From an uncultured Alphaproteobacteria bacterium (GTDB taxonomy: Bacteria; Pseudomonadota; Alphaproteobacteria; Micavibrionales; UBA1664): DNA of 64,000 nucleotides. Both the position numbers and the translations under genes were made by a program. Location: assembly GCA_943789475.1 (NCBI GenBank), contig CALSUG010000003.1:212680-276679 (forward strand), read 5' to 3'. Below, piece after piece: positions 12,473 through 22,389 of this stretch. A model generated the notes under the pieces. That model was not told the DNA's origin, ran no database searches, and worked only from the letters and a program-made list of their open reading frames with translations. Position 1 is the stretch's first letter. Each line of letters opens with the position of its first letter.

Positions 12473-13048
12473 ACTTTGTGATGGCTGGGCAATGTAGTGA
12501 TCATATTCATGATCTTTAGATTTCAAAACTAAATTTAAATGCTCTAACTCCTCAATATCACGATATGCTGTTGCACGGCTAATATTAAAATTACTGATCA
12601 AATCTTGAATACCAACACTTTCACTTTTTAGCACTCTTGCATAAAACCATAGTTGTCTTAATTTTAGTTTTTGCATAGCCTTAAGATCAATATTAAAATG
12701 TGGTGTCTCAAAATTGAGACAAAAAATATCTAAATCAAATGTGTTTTCATTCAAGCTTTCTGACTGATTATATCTGATGCTGATTGAATCATTATTGCTT
12801 TGATCAACAAACCATTTTTGCAAATCTGGGTAGGCTTTTGTAAGGGTGATAAAATTCTCTAAACTTGGCAGTTTACGACCCTCATACCAAGTTTTAATCG
12901 TTGATGGCGAAAGTCCAACACGGCGAGCAATATGTTTGATTGCAGAATCGGATTCCATATAATGTTGACGTAGTATTTCTGCTATATCTTGAGCATATTT
13001 TTGTTTGTTTCTGTTGGTTACTTTAGTAACCATCGGCGTTGATGACAT
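12470..13048 (-). CDS. HTH transcriptional regulator upstream of fic
   Basis: HIARRVGLSPSTIKTWYEGRKLPSLENF HTH and C-terminal NISRATAYRDIEEL HTH. Confidence 0.65.
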   Translation of the reverse strand: MSSTPMVTKVTNRNKQKYAQDIAEILRQHYMESDSAIKHIARRVGLSPSTIKTWYEGRKLPSLENFITLTKAYPDLQKWFVDQSNNDSISIRYNQSESLNENTFDLDIFCLNFETPHFNIDLKAMQKLKLRQLWFYARVLKSESVGIQDLISNFNISRATAYRDIEELEHLNLVLKSKDHEYDHYIAQPSQS

Positions 13049-13167
13049 ATCATTGTTCCTTATCGTATAATTGAAAAGAAACAGTTTGAAGATTGCGTAC
13101 TGAAAAATATCTCAAAGGTACAATTTTGAATTTAAATATGGCTGGCTAATAAGGGAGATAATTTTTT

Positions 13168-13548
13168 ATGTCGAAAACACAAAAAAGATGCGCAATTTAT
13201 ACAAGATGTGCCAGCGCATCTATTGATGGCAAAGCCATTCTTGAGCAAGAAGATCAATGCCGTGAATATATAAAAAATCATACGGTTAATAGTTGGATTT
13301 TTGCAGAAAAAACATATTGCGATAATGGTGCTTCTGGAATGAGCCTAAATCGGTCAGGTCTCAATCAATTAATGGATGATGCCCAAAAACAAAAATTTGA
13401 TTATGCTGTCATGACCTGTCCATCACGACTATCCAGAAAATTACACGATTTTGAATATATTCATGAAACCCTTCAAAGCTATGGCGTTGCAGTACATTAT
13501 GCAGAACAGGACGTTGCCAGCGCTTTAAAAGAAATAGGCAGGGCATAA
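13168..13548 (+). CDS. Short serine-recombinase catalytic-domain protein lacking the catalytic serine
   Basis: KRCAIYTRCASAS aligns to KRCAIYTRKSSEE (60.7 kb ORF) and YxRxS of resolvases; Ser position is Ala; RLSR retained; no C-terminal DNA-binding part. Confidence 0.75.
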   Translation: MSKTQKRCAIYTRCASASIDGKAILEQEDQCREYIKNHTVNSWIFAEKTYCDNGASGMSLNRSGLNQLMDDAQKQKFDYAVMTCPSRLSRKLHDFEYIHETLQSYGVAVHYAEQDVASALKEIGRA

Positions 13549-13553
13549 CGATA

Positions 13554-15110
13554 GTGAACTATTCAGATAATAATACTCTTTTCCCGCGTAAAAAAGCGGC
13601 GATGTATGTTCGTATGTCAACTGAGCATCAAAAATACTCAACGGAAAACCAAGAAATCCAAATCCGTGAATATGCGGATACCAATGATATTGAAATTGTT
13701 AAAATCTATCATGATGATGGAAAAAGTGGCCTGACAATTAAAAACAGAAAAGGTATGCAGACATTATTGGCAGATGTAGAGACTGGCGCTGCGACTTATG
13801 AATTCATTCTTGTTTTAGATACAACACGCTGGGGCCGCTATCAGAATTTCGATGAATCGGGACATTACGAATATTTATGTTCCAGAGCCAATATCAAGGT
13901 TATCTATGTCACTGAGCCATATTTGAATGATGACTCCCCCTCTGCTGGCGTTATGAAAGTTGTCCAGCGCATGGGCGCGGCAGATTACAGTGCGCGTTTG
14001 TCTGATAAAGTGTTTCGGGGACAATGCACGCTCATTCAAAAAGGATATCGCCAAGGAGGCATGCCAGGTTTCGGCCTTCGCCGGATGATGATTGATGAAC
14101 ATGGCAATGAAAAATGCATTTTAGAAAAAGGCCAGCATAAAAATTTTCAAACAGACCGCGTTATTCTTGTTCCTGGACCACAAGAAGAGATTGATATTAT
14201 CAAATGGATTTATGAGATGTTTGTCGTGGAGTCTTGGAGCGAACGTCAAATAGCGGATGATCTAAATCGCCGTGGCGTTACAACCGATTTAGATCGTCCT
14301 TGGAACAGAAGCACAATCCAACAAATTTTAACCAATCAAAAATATATCGGCAATAACGTTTTTAACCGCCAATCATTCAAGCTCAAGGAAAAGCGCGTTA
14401 AAAATCCAGAAAATGAATGGATTGTGAATGAAGGCGCATTTGAGGCTGTTGTTGATATCGAATATTTCTACAATGCTCAAATTATATTTCAAGATCGAAG
14501 AAAGCGTTACTCTAATGAAGATTTATTACAAAAACTGAGAGATTTAAAAGATCGTAAAGGTGGGCTATCAGCCATTTTAATTAATCAGGCCGATGATATG
14601 CCCTCAAGCAGTATATATACACATCGCTTTGGTGGGCTAACTGAGGCTTATAGTCTGATTGGGTATACACCAGCGCGAGATGTACAATATATCAAAATTA
14701 ATAAATACCTTCGCACTCTCTATCCAGATATCTGCGAGAATGTCATTAGCCGTATTCAAGACCTTGGTGGTTCAGTCCATAGAGAGATTGAATCTGATCT
14801 TCTTTATATTAATGATGAAGTGAAAACATCTGTCGTCATCGCCCGCTGTCATAAAACACAAGCTGGAAGCAATCGTTGGAAAATCCGTTTTGATAAAGGT
14901 TTAGACCCTGACATTACTATCGTGGTTCGAATGGATGAGAATAATCAAGACATTTTAGATTATTACATCATTCCAGCGATTGATATTGATGATCCGCAAC
15001 TTCGTCTTGCTGATCATAATGGTTTGGCGTTGGATTGTTATCGCTTTGAGACTTTAGAGAATTTCTTTGGCCTCACAAGGCGTGGTGATATTCAGGAGAT
15101 AGCGGTATGA
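13554..15110 (+). CDS. Large serine recombinase
   Basis: KKAAMYVRMSTEHQ catalytic motif, recombinase domain (WSERQIADDLNRRGV...WNRSTIQQILTNQKYIGNNVFNR). Confidence 0.9.
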   Translation: MNYSDNNTLFPRKKAAMYVRMSTEHQKYSTENQEIQIREYADTNDIEIVKIYHDDGKSGLTIKNRKGMQTLLADVETGAATYEFILVLDTTRWGRYQNFDESGHYEYLCSRANIKVIYVTEPYLNDDSPSAGVMKVVQRMGAADYSARLSDKVFRGQCTLIQKGYRQGGMPGFGLRRMMIDEHGNEKCILEKGQHKNFQTDRVILVPGPQEEIDIIKWIYEMFVVESWSERQIADDLNRRGVTTDLDRPWNRSTIQQILTNQKYIGNNVFNRQSFKLKEKRVKNPENEWIVNEGAFEAVVDIEYFYNAQIIFQDRRKRYSNEDLLQKLRDLKDRKGGLSAILINQADDMPSSSIYTHRFGGLTEAYSLIGYTPARDVQYIKINKYLRTLYPDICENVISRIQDLGGSVHREIESDLLYINDEVKTSVVIARCHKTQAGSNRWKIRFDKGLDPDITIVVRMDENNQDILDYYIIPAIDIDDPQLRLADHNGLALDCYRFETLENFFGLTRRGDIQEIAV

Positions 15111-16000
15111 CTGAAATATATGATATTCAATTAATCCCAACCAGTAAAATTATCGTTCTGAATCCTAGAGAGCGAAGCCCTAAAAGTTTTAATGATTTAA
15201 AGGATAATATTAAAAATGTCGGCCTTAAAAAACCCATAACGGTTCGCCCATCGGAAGAAAAAGAAGGATATTACGAGTTAGTGTGCGGTGAAGGTCGTCT
15301 TAAATCTTATATTGCAACTAATCGCAAAGAAATTCCTGCCATTATTCGAACTGATTTATCACAAGAAGATGCCTATGTCATGAGCTTGGTTGAAAATATG
15401 GCTAGGCGACGTCATACCAGCGTGGATTTGATGAAGGGGATTAGTTCGTTGGATGAACAAGGCTATGGCGTCATGGAAATATCACGTAAAACTGGATTGG
15501 CAAACTCTTATGTGTCATCCATTCTCACACTCTTGAAGCAAGGCGAAGATCGATTGGTCGCCGCTGTTGAAAAAGGCGATATCCCTTTAACGATTGCAAC
15601 AAAAATAGCATCCTCTCCCAGCAATGAACAACAAGCAATGCAAGAAGCCTATGAAAGTAAAGAACTACAAGGATCAAAATTTATTATTGCACAGCGACTC
15701 CTAGAAAAACGCCGCACATTGGGTAAAGGTATCAAAGGAAGAAATTCAAGGGCCCGAGAAGGTGAAAATTTATCCTCAAGACAAATGGTGCAAAAATTCA
15801 AAACTGAATTAGATCGCATGCGCCTCCTTGTTGAAAAAGCCAATAAAACAGAAAACACACTGATGATTGTAGTCGAGTCATTATATCAAATTTTACAAGA
15901 TGATAACTATCGAACCCTTTTACGGGCCGAGAATATCGTCACTATGCCAGCAGATTTAACGGATATGATTGATGAAAGAAAACGAAACTATGACAGATAA
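15107..16000 (+). CDS. ParB N-terminal-domain protein
   Basis: VRPSEEKEGYYELVCGEGRLKSYIA, VENMARRRHT, HTH GLANSYVSSIL; 4-bp overlap with recombinase stop. Confidence 0.85.
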   Translation: MTEIYDIQLIPTSKIIVLNPRERSPKSFNDLKDNIKNVGLKKPITVRPSEEKEGYYELVCGEGRLKSYIATNRKEIPAIIRTDLSQEDAYVMSLVENMARRRHTSVDLMKGISSLDEQGYGVMEISRKTGLANSYVSSILTLLKQGEDRLVAAVEKGDIPLTIATKIASSPSNEQQAMQEAYESKELQGSKFIIAQRLLEKRRTLGKGIKGRNSRAREGENLSSRQMVQKFKTELDRMRLLVEKANKTENTLMIVVESLYQILQDDNYRTLLRAENIVTMPADLTDMIDERKRNYDR

Positions 16001-16865
16001 TGCAAATGCCGCTTTTGAAGATACCCTGATAGAGCTGAGCCTTGGTAAGATATTACCCGTTAAAAAGCTAAACCCAACAGCTTTAACAAGTCAGAAGTTT
16101 AAGCAGGTTATTTCTTCGATTGAAGAAATTGGCGTGATTGAGCCATTGGTTGTTTATTTAAAGTCAGGGCAATATCTCTTGCTTGATGGACATCTTCGTC
16201 TTGAGGCTTTGAAAAAGCTCAATCATACAAAAGTAACATGTTTGATTGCAAAGGATGATGAAGCCTTCACCTATAATCGCTATATCAGTCGTAAAGCGCC
16301 AATCCAAGAACACCGCATGATTAAAAAAATGGTCGACAATGGCGTTTCAGAAGAGAAAATAGCCAGAACACTCAATATTAATGTCGCGAGCATCATACAA
16401 AAACGCAGCCTATTGGATGGTATTTGTGAGGAAGCTATTGACCTTCTAAAAGACAAGATGGCTGCTCAGCATGTTTTTCTATGCCTTAAAAAAATGAAGC
16501 CAACCCGTCAAATTGAATGTGCCATGATGATGGTTGATATGAATGATTTTAGCAATCGTTACGCACAAGGATTATTGGCCATGTCAAAAGACACAGAGCT
16601 TATTGTAACAAAAAAGAAAACAATCGACATATCGACCTCTGAAAAACGAGCAAAAATGCAAGAAGAGCTTGAGAAGTTAGAGCGAGAATACAAACTCATT
16701 AAAGATAATAGAGGTCAAAAAAACTTAACGCTTCAATTTACCAAAAAATATATCAACCGATTATTGGATAATGACAATATCACAATTTTTCTTAAGAAAA
16801 ATTACGCCGATATTTATGAAGAATTTCATGTGATTGCCAATATGGAGACCTTAAAAAATTTATAA
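15969..16865 (+). CDS. ParB/RepB-like partitioning-family protein
   Basis: VIEPLVVYLKSGQYLLLDGHLRLEALKKL; overlaps previous gene; RepB C-terminal-like tail is an inference. Confidence 0.7.
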   Translation: MMKENETMTDNANAAFEDTLIELSLGKILPVKKLNPTALTSQKFKQVISSIEEIGVIEPLVVYLKSGQYLLLDGHLRLEALKKLNHTKVTCLIAKDDEAFTYNRYISRKAPIQEHRMIKKMVDNGVSEEKIARTLNINVASIIQKRSLLDGICEEAIDLLKDKMAAQHVFLCLKKMKPTRQIECAMMMVDMNDFSNRYAQGLLAMSKDTELIVTKKKTIDISTSEKRAKMQEELEKLEREYKLIKDNRGQKNLTLQFTKKYINRLLDNDNITIFLKKNYADIYEEFHVIANMETLKNL

Positions 16866-16924
16866 ACCAGTTTACCAAAGCAGGCATCATATTATTCTAT
16901 CTTATGATTGCTATTCGAGAGGCA

Positions 16925-17170
16925 TATAAGGAGACCGAGATCCTTCTGCGTGAGAGCCGTGGAAAACGTCGGGACCATAGGAGAAGCCGTCTGGTTACGA
17001 CTGGACATGGAGCGAGTATGGTGGCAGGAACAGTGGCGAACCCACTTAAGCCTGCTAGGTTGAGCGTCATATGTTCAACTGGTTTGGTGAGTAAATCCGT
17101 ATTTATCAAGCTTCACGAATAGCGCACTAATGGACATGAAATATGCTTTGGTCTTGTTTATTGGTGCGCC
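16925..17170. ncRNA. Candidate structured RNA or attachment-like structured region
   Basis: No convincing ORF; hairpins 16928-16932/16941-16945, 16968-16977/16992-17001, 17024-17028/17051-17055 enclosing 17032-17036/17042-17046, 17059-17063/17075-17079, 17122-17131/17160-17169; appears GC-richer than surroundings. Confidence 0.35.
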
Positions 17171-17194
17171 ATTGGATAGATGATTTCAAATAAA

Positions 17195-18199
17195 TCAGCT
17201 CAGTTTTAATGCATGTACGACCATGCGTTTATCAACATCCAAGAATGGCTTTAGATATTCTGTTTTTGCCAATTGCGCTGAGCGTTGCATTGCAAGCACT
17301 GGGAATTTAAATGAATTATCTATAACAAGCTGTTGGCCCTTTTTGATGTGTAACATTTTTCCATACATCCTAAAGTTTTGATCTTCTGTAGCCTCAGCTA
17401 AATGACAGAATTGATAAGCCTGTGGCCACCATTTCATGGCATATTTCCATGCATATGGATCAAACCCATCTTGATCGGCCAAAACATCGCGCTTAATACC
17501 ATGCATAATATTGATTTCGAATTCAGCGTGAGCCGGATAATCGTAATCACCATACAAGAGTTTTGAATCTTGCGTGGCTTCTAGGCCTATAAGTAAAACT
17601 GTCCCAGCTGGCAAAACTTGCCGTAAATTTGTAATTCTTTGAGCCATCAGCTCAATCGCCTGAGAGGTGTTTTGCTCTGCTTCAATATTACCAATCGTCC
17701 CACCCATTATTAAGGCGACACAGTGACCTCTCTCTTCAATACGGTGCAGGTCTAGAAAATCACCATATAGAGGGAGTGTTCGCATATTGAATAACTTTGA
17801 AATACGGTTACATGCATTGTCAGCAGCCTCTTGCGCTATATCAATGGCCGTATATGACTGAATTGTTTTATAGGCCTCTATCAAAGGAACGGTATTTCTA
17901 TCCACTGCATTTATACCACCTGGACCCAAATCAATCAAAGATCGTCTAGGAGCTGTAAGCGCTGCTATATCTTGCGCTTGATCTCTAATAATTTGCCCTT
18001 GGCGAGCAAGCATGTTGTCATCACCTACTGAGTTTTCCCAACGATCCCATAATAAAGATGCTTGCACTGGGTCGTTCTCATGTTCAGGCTCTAGATATTG
18101 CCACTTCTCCATGTGACCATGACGCTCGCCTTTGAACCAAGCAAAACTGTCTTTTGCAAATTCATCTTTAATCGATTGCTGTAAGACCAAATCAGACAT
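17195..18199 (-). CDS. EgtD-like histidine-specific SAM-dependent methyltransferase
   Basis: LIDLGPGGINAVDRN..., IMGGTIGNIEAEQ, LIGLEATQDSKLLYGDYDYP; start chosen to overlap upstream stop (ATGTCTGA). Confidence 0.65.
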   Translation of the reverse strand: MSDLVLQQSIKDEFAKDSFAWFKGERHGHMEKWQYLEPEHENDPVQASLLWDRWENSVGDDNMLARQGQIIRDQAQDIAALTAPRRSLIDLGPGGINAVDRNTVPLIEAYKTIQSYTAIDIAQEAADNACNRISKLFNMRTLPLYGDFLDLHRIEERGHCVALIMGGTIGNIEAEQNTSQAIELMAQRITNLRQVLPAGTVLLIGLEATQDSKLLYGDYDYPAHAEFEINIMHGIKRDVLADQDGFDPYAWKYAMKWWPQAYQFCHLAEATEDQNFRMYGKMLHIKKGQQLVIDNSFKFPVLAMQRSAQLAKTEYLKPFLDVDKRMVVHALKLS

Positions 18200-18836
18200 C
18201 AGTATCCTTTGCAGTATTCCAAGCGAGATTAAATTGTGTTCTTTGAGCATCGGCAATTTCAGGATTATTTATAACATGAACGGTTGTCGCTTCATTAAAA
18301 ATGAGAAAAGCAAGATTATCGCCAAACACATAGAATGGGACAGAGTGAAAATCATTGCTAGGTATCCATTTATATTCAGCATAATCTGATGCTACAAAAT
18401 TCATATCACCCTCTTTGATTAGAATTCTGAATGAATAATCTGTATTAAGAGATTTCATCTTCTCTGTGTATTCGTCATCATTCTGTTGTCCTAGATGTTG
18501 TGTAAAAATTGTCTCATCAACATTAGAGACACAGAACTCACCTCCGTTATCACGAGCAGTTTCATAAACTAAGTTCATAAAATCGACCAAGCCGCGCTGC
18601 CCTCGATATGTTTTGGTTTTTAGTGTCTTTCTACGAACACCTTCTTCGATGAATTCAATGCCGTGTGTCGCAAAGGCATCAATAATCTTATATAGAGACG
18701 TTGAATTCGGTTCGGTTTTTTTGATTTCATAGTTCTGAATAGATGCCTTTGATAAGCCAGATGTAGTGGCTAAATCGTCTTGTGTCCAATCAAGGAGTGC
18801 TCGAGCAGCTTTTATTTGATCTATTGTAATTTCCAT
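18192..18836 (-). CDS. XRE-family HTH regulator with C-terminal ligand/effector-type domain
   Basis: IKAARALLDWTQDDLATTSGLSKASIQNYE; translationally coupled to the EgtD-like gene. Confidence 0.75.
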   Translation of the reverse strand: MEITIDQIKAARALLDWTQDDLATTSGLSKASIQNYEIKKTEPNSTSLYKIIDAFATHGIEFIEEGVRRKTLKTKTYRGQRGLVDFMNLVYETARDNGGEFCVSNVDETIFTQHLGQQNDDEYTEKMKSLNTDYSFRILIKEGDMNFVASDYAEYKWIPSNDFHSVPFYVFGDNLAFLIFNEATTVHVINNPEIADAQRTQFNLAWNTAKDTDV

Positions 18837-19016
18837 AATTGTCTTTTTATAAAGTTTCGTTTACTTATTAACAAAGTTATCAGAGAAAAAACAAAAAGTC
18901 TATAAAAAACTTATAAGTATAATAAAAAAACGTATTTTTTATTTGACAAAATAATTTATATGTACTATAAATATATATATTTATATTATAAAAGCATACT
19001 ACGGGGGTAGAACAAA

Positions 19017-19181
19017 ATGAACCAAGAAACAAATACAGTTGAATTTAAAGTATTCAATGCAGATTTAAAGAAAATGTCTGATGCTGAATTGGAAGCATCA
19101 TTGAGAGAATTGCGTGAGATGACTCACTCAATCCAACAAGTTGAAAAACCACAGACCGCTTTTCGTCGCCGCGCAGCTTAA
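19017..19181 (+). CDS. Small 54-aa hypothetical protein (below ORF-track cutoff)
   Basis: GGGGGT RBS-like stretch then ATG; MNQETNTVEFKVFNADLKKMSDAELEASLRELREMTHSIQQVEKPQTAFRRRAA. Confidence 0.55.
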   Translation: MNQETNTVEFKVFNADLKKMSDAELEASLRELREMTHSIQQVEKPQTAFRRRAA

Positions 19182-19340
19182 TAGAGCGAATAATAAAAAG
19201 GGAAATTCAAAAAATAAAATCTTTGTTTCATGATGGGATGTTTATGCCGCTAGCTCAATCTTCCCCACTGACAGTTCTGTTGGCGTGAGCATTTCATCAT
19301 TAAGTAAAGAGAAAGAATTGCAGGCTATAATTTTAATAAT

Positions 19341-19838
19341 ATGAAGAGCAATATAAAACCTATTGATGATTTAATGAAAATGGTTTCCGAACATCAGGAC
19401 ACCATCATAAATACTGGTAATTTAGAAGATATCTATTTCGAAAGCACAGAATTACCTTCAAAAAGTAAGGCAAACAATAGAAGTAATGGTATTGTTGTGA
19501 ATGCCATATCTGGAATATTTAATGCTTCAGTTGTAACTGGATTGTTAGGGGCTTCATTATTGTCTAATGATTTGAATTTAGCCGAAGCTCCTATTATGTG
19601 CAATTATGAGATCGTGGGCGACAATGTTAATATTCGTATGGGACCTAGTCTCAATTTTTTAGAGCTGTATGAACTTAATACAGGAGATTTAATTAATATT
19701 GAGGGTTTTGTAACCGATTCTGATGGAGATGTTTATCAATGGGCTCGCTTCAATAGAAACATTGGGCAATTAAATTTTGGCAATTACATAAGAGAAGATT
19801 TAATAGAAAAATTAGAAAAACCAAAGTTGTGTAGATAA
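19341..19838 (+). CDS. SH3b-domain protein with hydrophobic segment
   Basis: YEIVGDNVNIRMGPSLNFLELYELNTGDLINIEGFV... bacterial SH3 pattern. Confidence 0.7.
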   Translation: MKSNIKPIDDLMKMVSEHQDTIINTGNLEDIYFESTELPSKSKANNRSNGIVVNAISGIFNASVVTGLLGASLLSNDLNLAEAPIMCNYEIVGDNVNIRMGPSLNFLELYELNTGDLINIEGFVTDSDGDVYQWARFNRNIGQLNFGNYIREDLIEKLEKPKLCR

Positions 19839-19840
19839 CC

Positions 19841-21613
19841 ATGAGTACTGTAAGAACAAAATTTTTAGAAACAAGAGGCTTAGATACAGCTACTTTGAGT
19901 AGCGAAGATAGATACACTATAGCTAGTGACTGCCTCAGTGCGAATCCACCTGATTTAAATAGTGCATTTTTATTGTTTGACCCATTAATCGACAAAGATC
20001 ATGGAGCGTGGCTACAGACTCTTGGAACAATATATTTTGAAGAAAACTTTGATTTTTATGATCCAAAAAAGGCGGTCAAGTTTTGTGAGTTAGCTTGTGC
20101 AAAAGGTTACAATGCATATGCTAAATTTCTTACTAGTATATATCTTTTTGGCTGGTATGGAATTAAACCAGATTCATCTAAGGCTCTCCATTATTCCCAG
20201 AGTATTGATAAGAATGATCAAGGCGATTTTTATGTTCTCTCATCAGCGTTTGCAGTAGTTGCAGATACTTTCGATTACGGTGAAACGGGAATAGGCCAAC
20301 GTCTTAGTAAAGCTAAAAGTGCAATAGAAAAAATATCAAATCGTAATTATTGTGGATGTGCTGACTGTCAAGGTAGCTTGAAATCTTTAAACTCTGCATT
20401 AGATTCAGGAAAAAGCGATACATTTAAAAAATCCCAAATGATAATTAAAAGGGTAATAGATGAAAAAATTGATATTGAAGAAGCTTATGACATAACTTCA
20501 AAACTAGGTATAACTGAATCTCTAAATAATATGCTACGTATTTTAAAACATAGAGCAAAAAGGTTTGATACAGAAGATTATGACTACTGGCATCATTTAT
20601 CTGTGTATGTCGATGTCCGGGGTAAAAACCAAGATCCAAACCAAGTCATCGAAAACACATTTAATTATGGTCCAAGTTACAATGCTATAGGAAAAAATGC
20701 ATTACCAATTGCTGGGGAGTTGTGGTCTGCGTTTCATGGTGGCGAAAATGATGCGAGTATTATTAATCCAGGCTATGGTTTTATAGAACAAGTTATAGGT
20801 GACGCATCAGGTGATGTAAAATTTAAATTCAAAAAAAGTCCCAATGCTTTAGTTTTTGATGATGATTTAGATATACTATTAGTCTTATCATTTTGTTACA
20901 AAAATCACGTTTTTCCTTCAATAGATGTGCCTAGCGCGGATAGCCTTAATTTAGGATCTATACGTGAAAAAAAGACAGAACCTCAATGGTTAATCAACAC
21001 AGATTTAGGACGCACTTTATATGCGACTGATGTTTTTGCAGGCGAGTTAAGTTGGGGAATGGAAGAATTTGATACAGTCGATGAAAATAATGGATCGAAC
21101 GTATCTACATTTAATAAACTAAGGGAATTAATCTTAGGTTGTGAAGGAGAAAATCCAGAGGGTTTGGGGTACAGTCCCGTAGTGAATGTAAATCCTAAAA
21201 AGGTCAGCCTTAGTAAACCAACAGTAAAGAAAGTCGCGAATGGATCTGAAACATCTATTGATGTATTTGGCTTAAGCTTTGGAGTAGATGGTGGGTTTTC
21301 TAAATCAAAATCAATTAGAGGGACACAGTGGAAGTACAGAAATTCTGATAAATACCTTCACACTAAAAGAACAAAGATTTTAACAGAACATTACAATGAA
21401 GTTGCTATGGTCTTTCCTGTATATGAAAGATTACGGCAATTAATGTCAATTTCTTACGCTTTAAAAGAATTGCGTAAGAGTGGCTTCGCGCCTTCAGAAA
21501 AAATGATGGCTCGCCTTAATCAGCGAAAAGCGCATTTCGAAGAAAAAACAAAAAAAGTAGGTGGTATTGAATATGCCATGTACCTTCCTCTAATACACAA
21601 ACCAAAAGGATAA
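19841..21613 (+). CDS. Sel1-like repeat protein with novel C-terminal domain
   Basis: Sel1-type AVKFCELACAKGYNAYAKFLTSIYLFGWYG; C-terminus paralogous to 22946-23803 product (FNYGPxYN; xVMPV[Y/F]ERL[R/K]QL...A[L/S]KEL). Confidence 0.6.
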   Translation: MSTVRTKFLETRGLDTATLSSEDRYTIASDCLSANPPDLNSAFLLFDPLIDKDHGAWLQTLGTIYFEENFDFYDPKKAVKFCELACAKGYNAYAKFLTSIYLFGWYGIKPDSSKALHYSQSIDKNDQGDFYVLSSAFAVVADTFDYGETGIGQRLSKAKSAIEKISNRNYCGCADCQGSLKSLNSALDSGKSDTFKKSQMIIKRVIDEKIDIEEAYDITSKLGITESLNNMLRILKHRAKRFDTEDYDYWHHLSVYVDVRGKNQDPNQVIENTFNYGPSYNAIGKNALPIAGELWSAFHGGENDASIINPGYGFIEQVIGDASGDVKFKFKKSPNALVFDDDLDILLVLSFCYKNHVFPSIDVPSADSLNLGSIREKKTEPQWLINTDLGRTLYATDVFAGELSWGMEEFDTVDENNGSNVSTFNKLRELILGCEGENPEGLGYSPVVNVNPKKVSLSKPTVKKVANGSETSIDVFGLSFGVDGGFSKSKSIRGTQWKYRNSDKYLHTKRTKILTEHYNEVAMVFPVYERLRQLMSISYALKELRKSGFAPSEKMMARLNQRKAHFEEKTKKVGGIEYAMYLPLIHKPKG

Positions 21614-21616
21614 CCG

Positions 21617-22387
21617 ATGAGTATAAGAAAAAGCGGTGTTACTTTTGATGGTGCACAAGTGAATTATCAACAGCAGCAGCAGGCTCAGCAGCAAAAATAT
21701 TTTCAAGAACAACAGGCGGCACAACAGCATATGTTTGAGCAACAGAGGCAAACTCAAGAAAAATTTTATGCAGAGCAAAAAGCTCAGCAACAGAGATCTG
21801 AGACCGAACGCCGAGCAGGTGACCAGCGTATGGCTGAACAAAAACGTCAACAGGATGCACAGATAGCTCAGCAGAGGGCTACGGATGAAAGACGTGCACA
21901 AGAGACAAAGCAATCTGAAGATCGTGCAGCATCCGAAAAACGTCAAAAAACGCAAAATACGACACCGCCTCCACCTCCAATTAATAATTCTGGTGGTGGA
22001 GGTGGCAGAATGTCCCCCAATGATTATTTACCTGGACGACTATCTAGTCAATTTGACTATAGATCTGAAGGAAATCCTTCTTATCAAAAAAGACCAGATG
22101 ATAATTTAAATCTCGCATGGGAGGCCCAAATTGAGGTAATACCCTTCAACGGTGGTTACATTGAGGTGAAATCTGGTTATGAAGGTGTTACTAGGTCTAC
22201 ATTTTTACAAAAAAATAACGGCTCCTTCGAAAAAATAGATCACACGACCGGCCATACTGCTGGCAATTATCATATACACCCAAATGAACAAGATAAATCA
22301 AAAAGCTACTTTGGTAACAAGCCTAATAGATGGTATGGTAAAGATGGTTTATTAAGCCAAATAGTAGATAAAGGTCCAAAGAAGTAA
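21617..22387 (+). CDS. Q-rich/Pro-rich protein with distinct C-terminal domain (toxin/effector-like?)
   Basis: Long QQxQ coiled-coil-like segment, TPPPPPINNSGGGGG linker, then globular tail ending HTAGNYHIHPNEQDKSKSYFGNKPNRWYGKDGLLSQIVDKGPKK. Confidence 0.55.
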   Translation: MSIRKSGVTFDGAQVNYQQQQQAQQQKYFQEQQAAQQHMFEQQRQTQEKFYAEQKAQQQRSETERRAGDQRMAEQKRQQDAQIAQQRATDERRAQETKQSEDRAASEKRQKTQNTTPPPPPINNSGGGGGRMSPNDYLPGRLSSQFDYRSEGNPSYQKRPDDNLNLAWEAQIEVIPFNGGYIEVKSGYEGVTRSTFLQKNNGSFEKIDHTTGHTAGNYHIHPNEQDKSKSYFGNKPNRWYGKDGLLSQIVDKGPKK

Positions 22388-22389
22388 CT

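Noticed and set aside
17031-17100. Resemblance to 16S rRNA words (AGTGGCGAAC, GGTGAGTAA)
   Set aside because: The words are short, wrongly spaced, and no further rRNA sequence surrounds them.
16904-17122. ORF-track proteins on both strands in the structured region
   Set aside because: No recognisable composition or RBS; overlapping opposite ORFs are more likely chance in a non-coding stretch.
19230-19310. Short minus-strand reading SLLNDEMLTPTELSVGKIELAA*
   Set aside because: Could be a gene remnant, but too short to assign.
21660-21870. CAG/CAA-rich stretch resembling a microsatellite
   Set aside because: It is an in-frame Q-rich coding segment with mixed codons, not a pure repeat.
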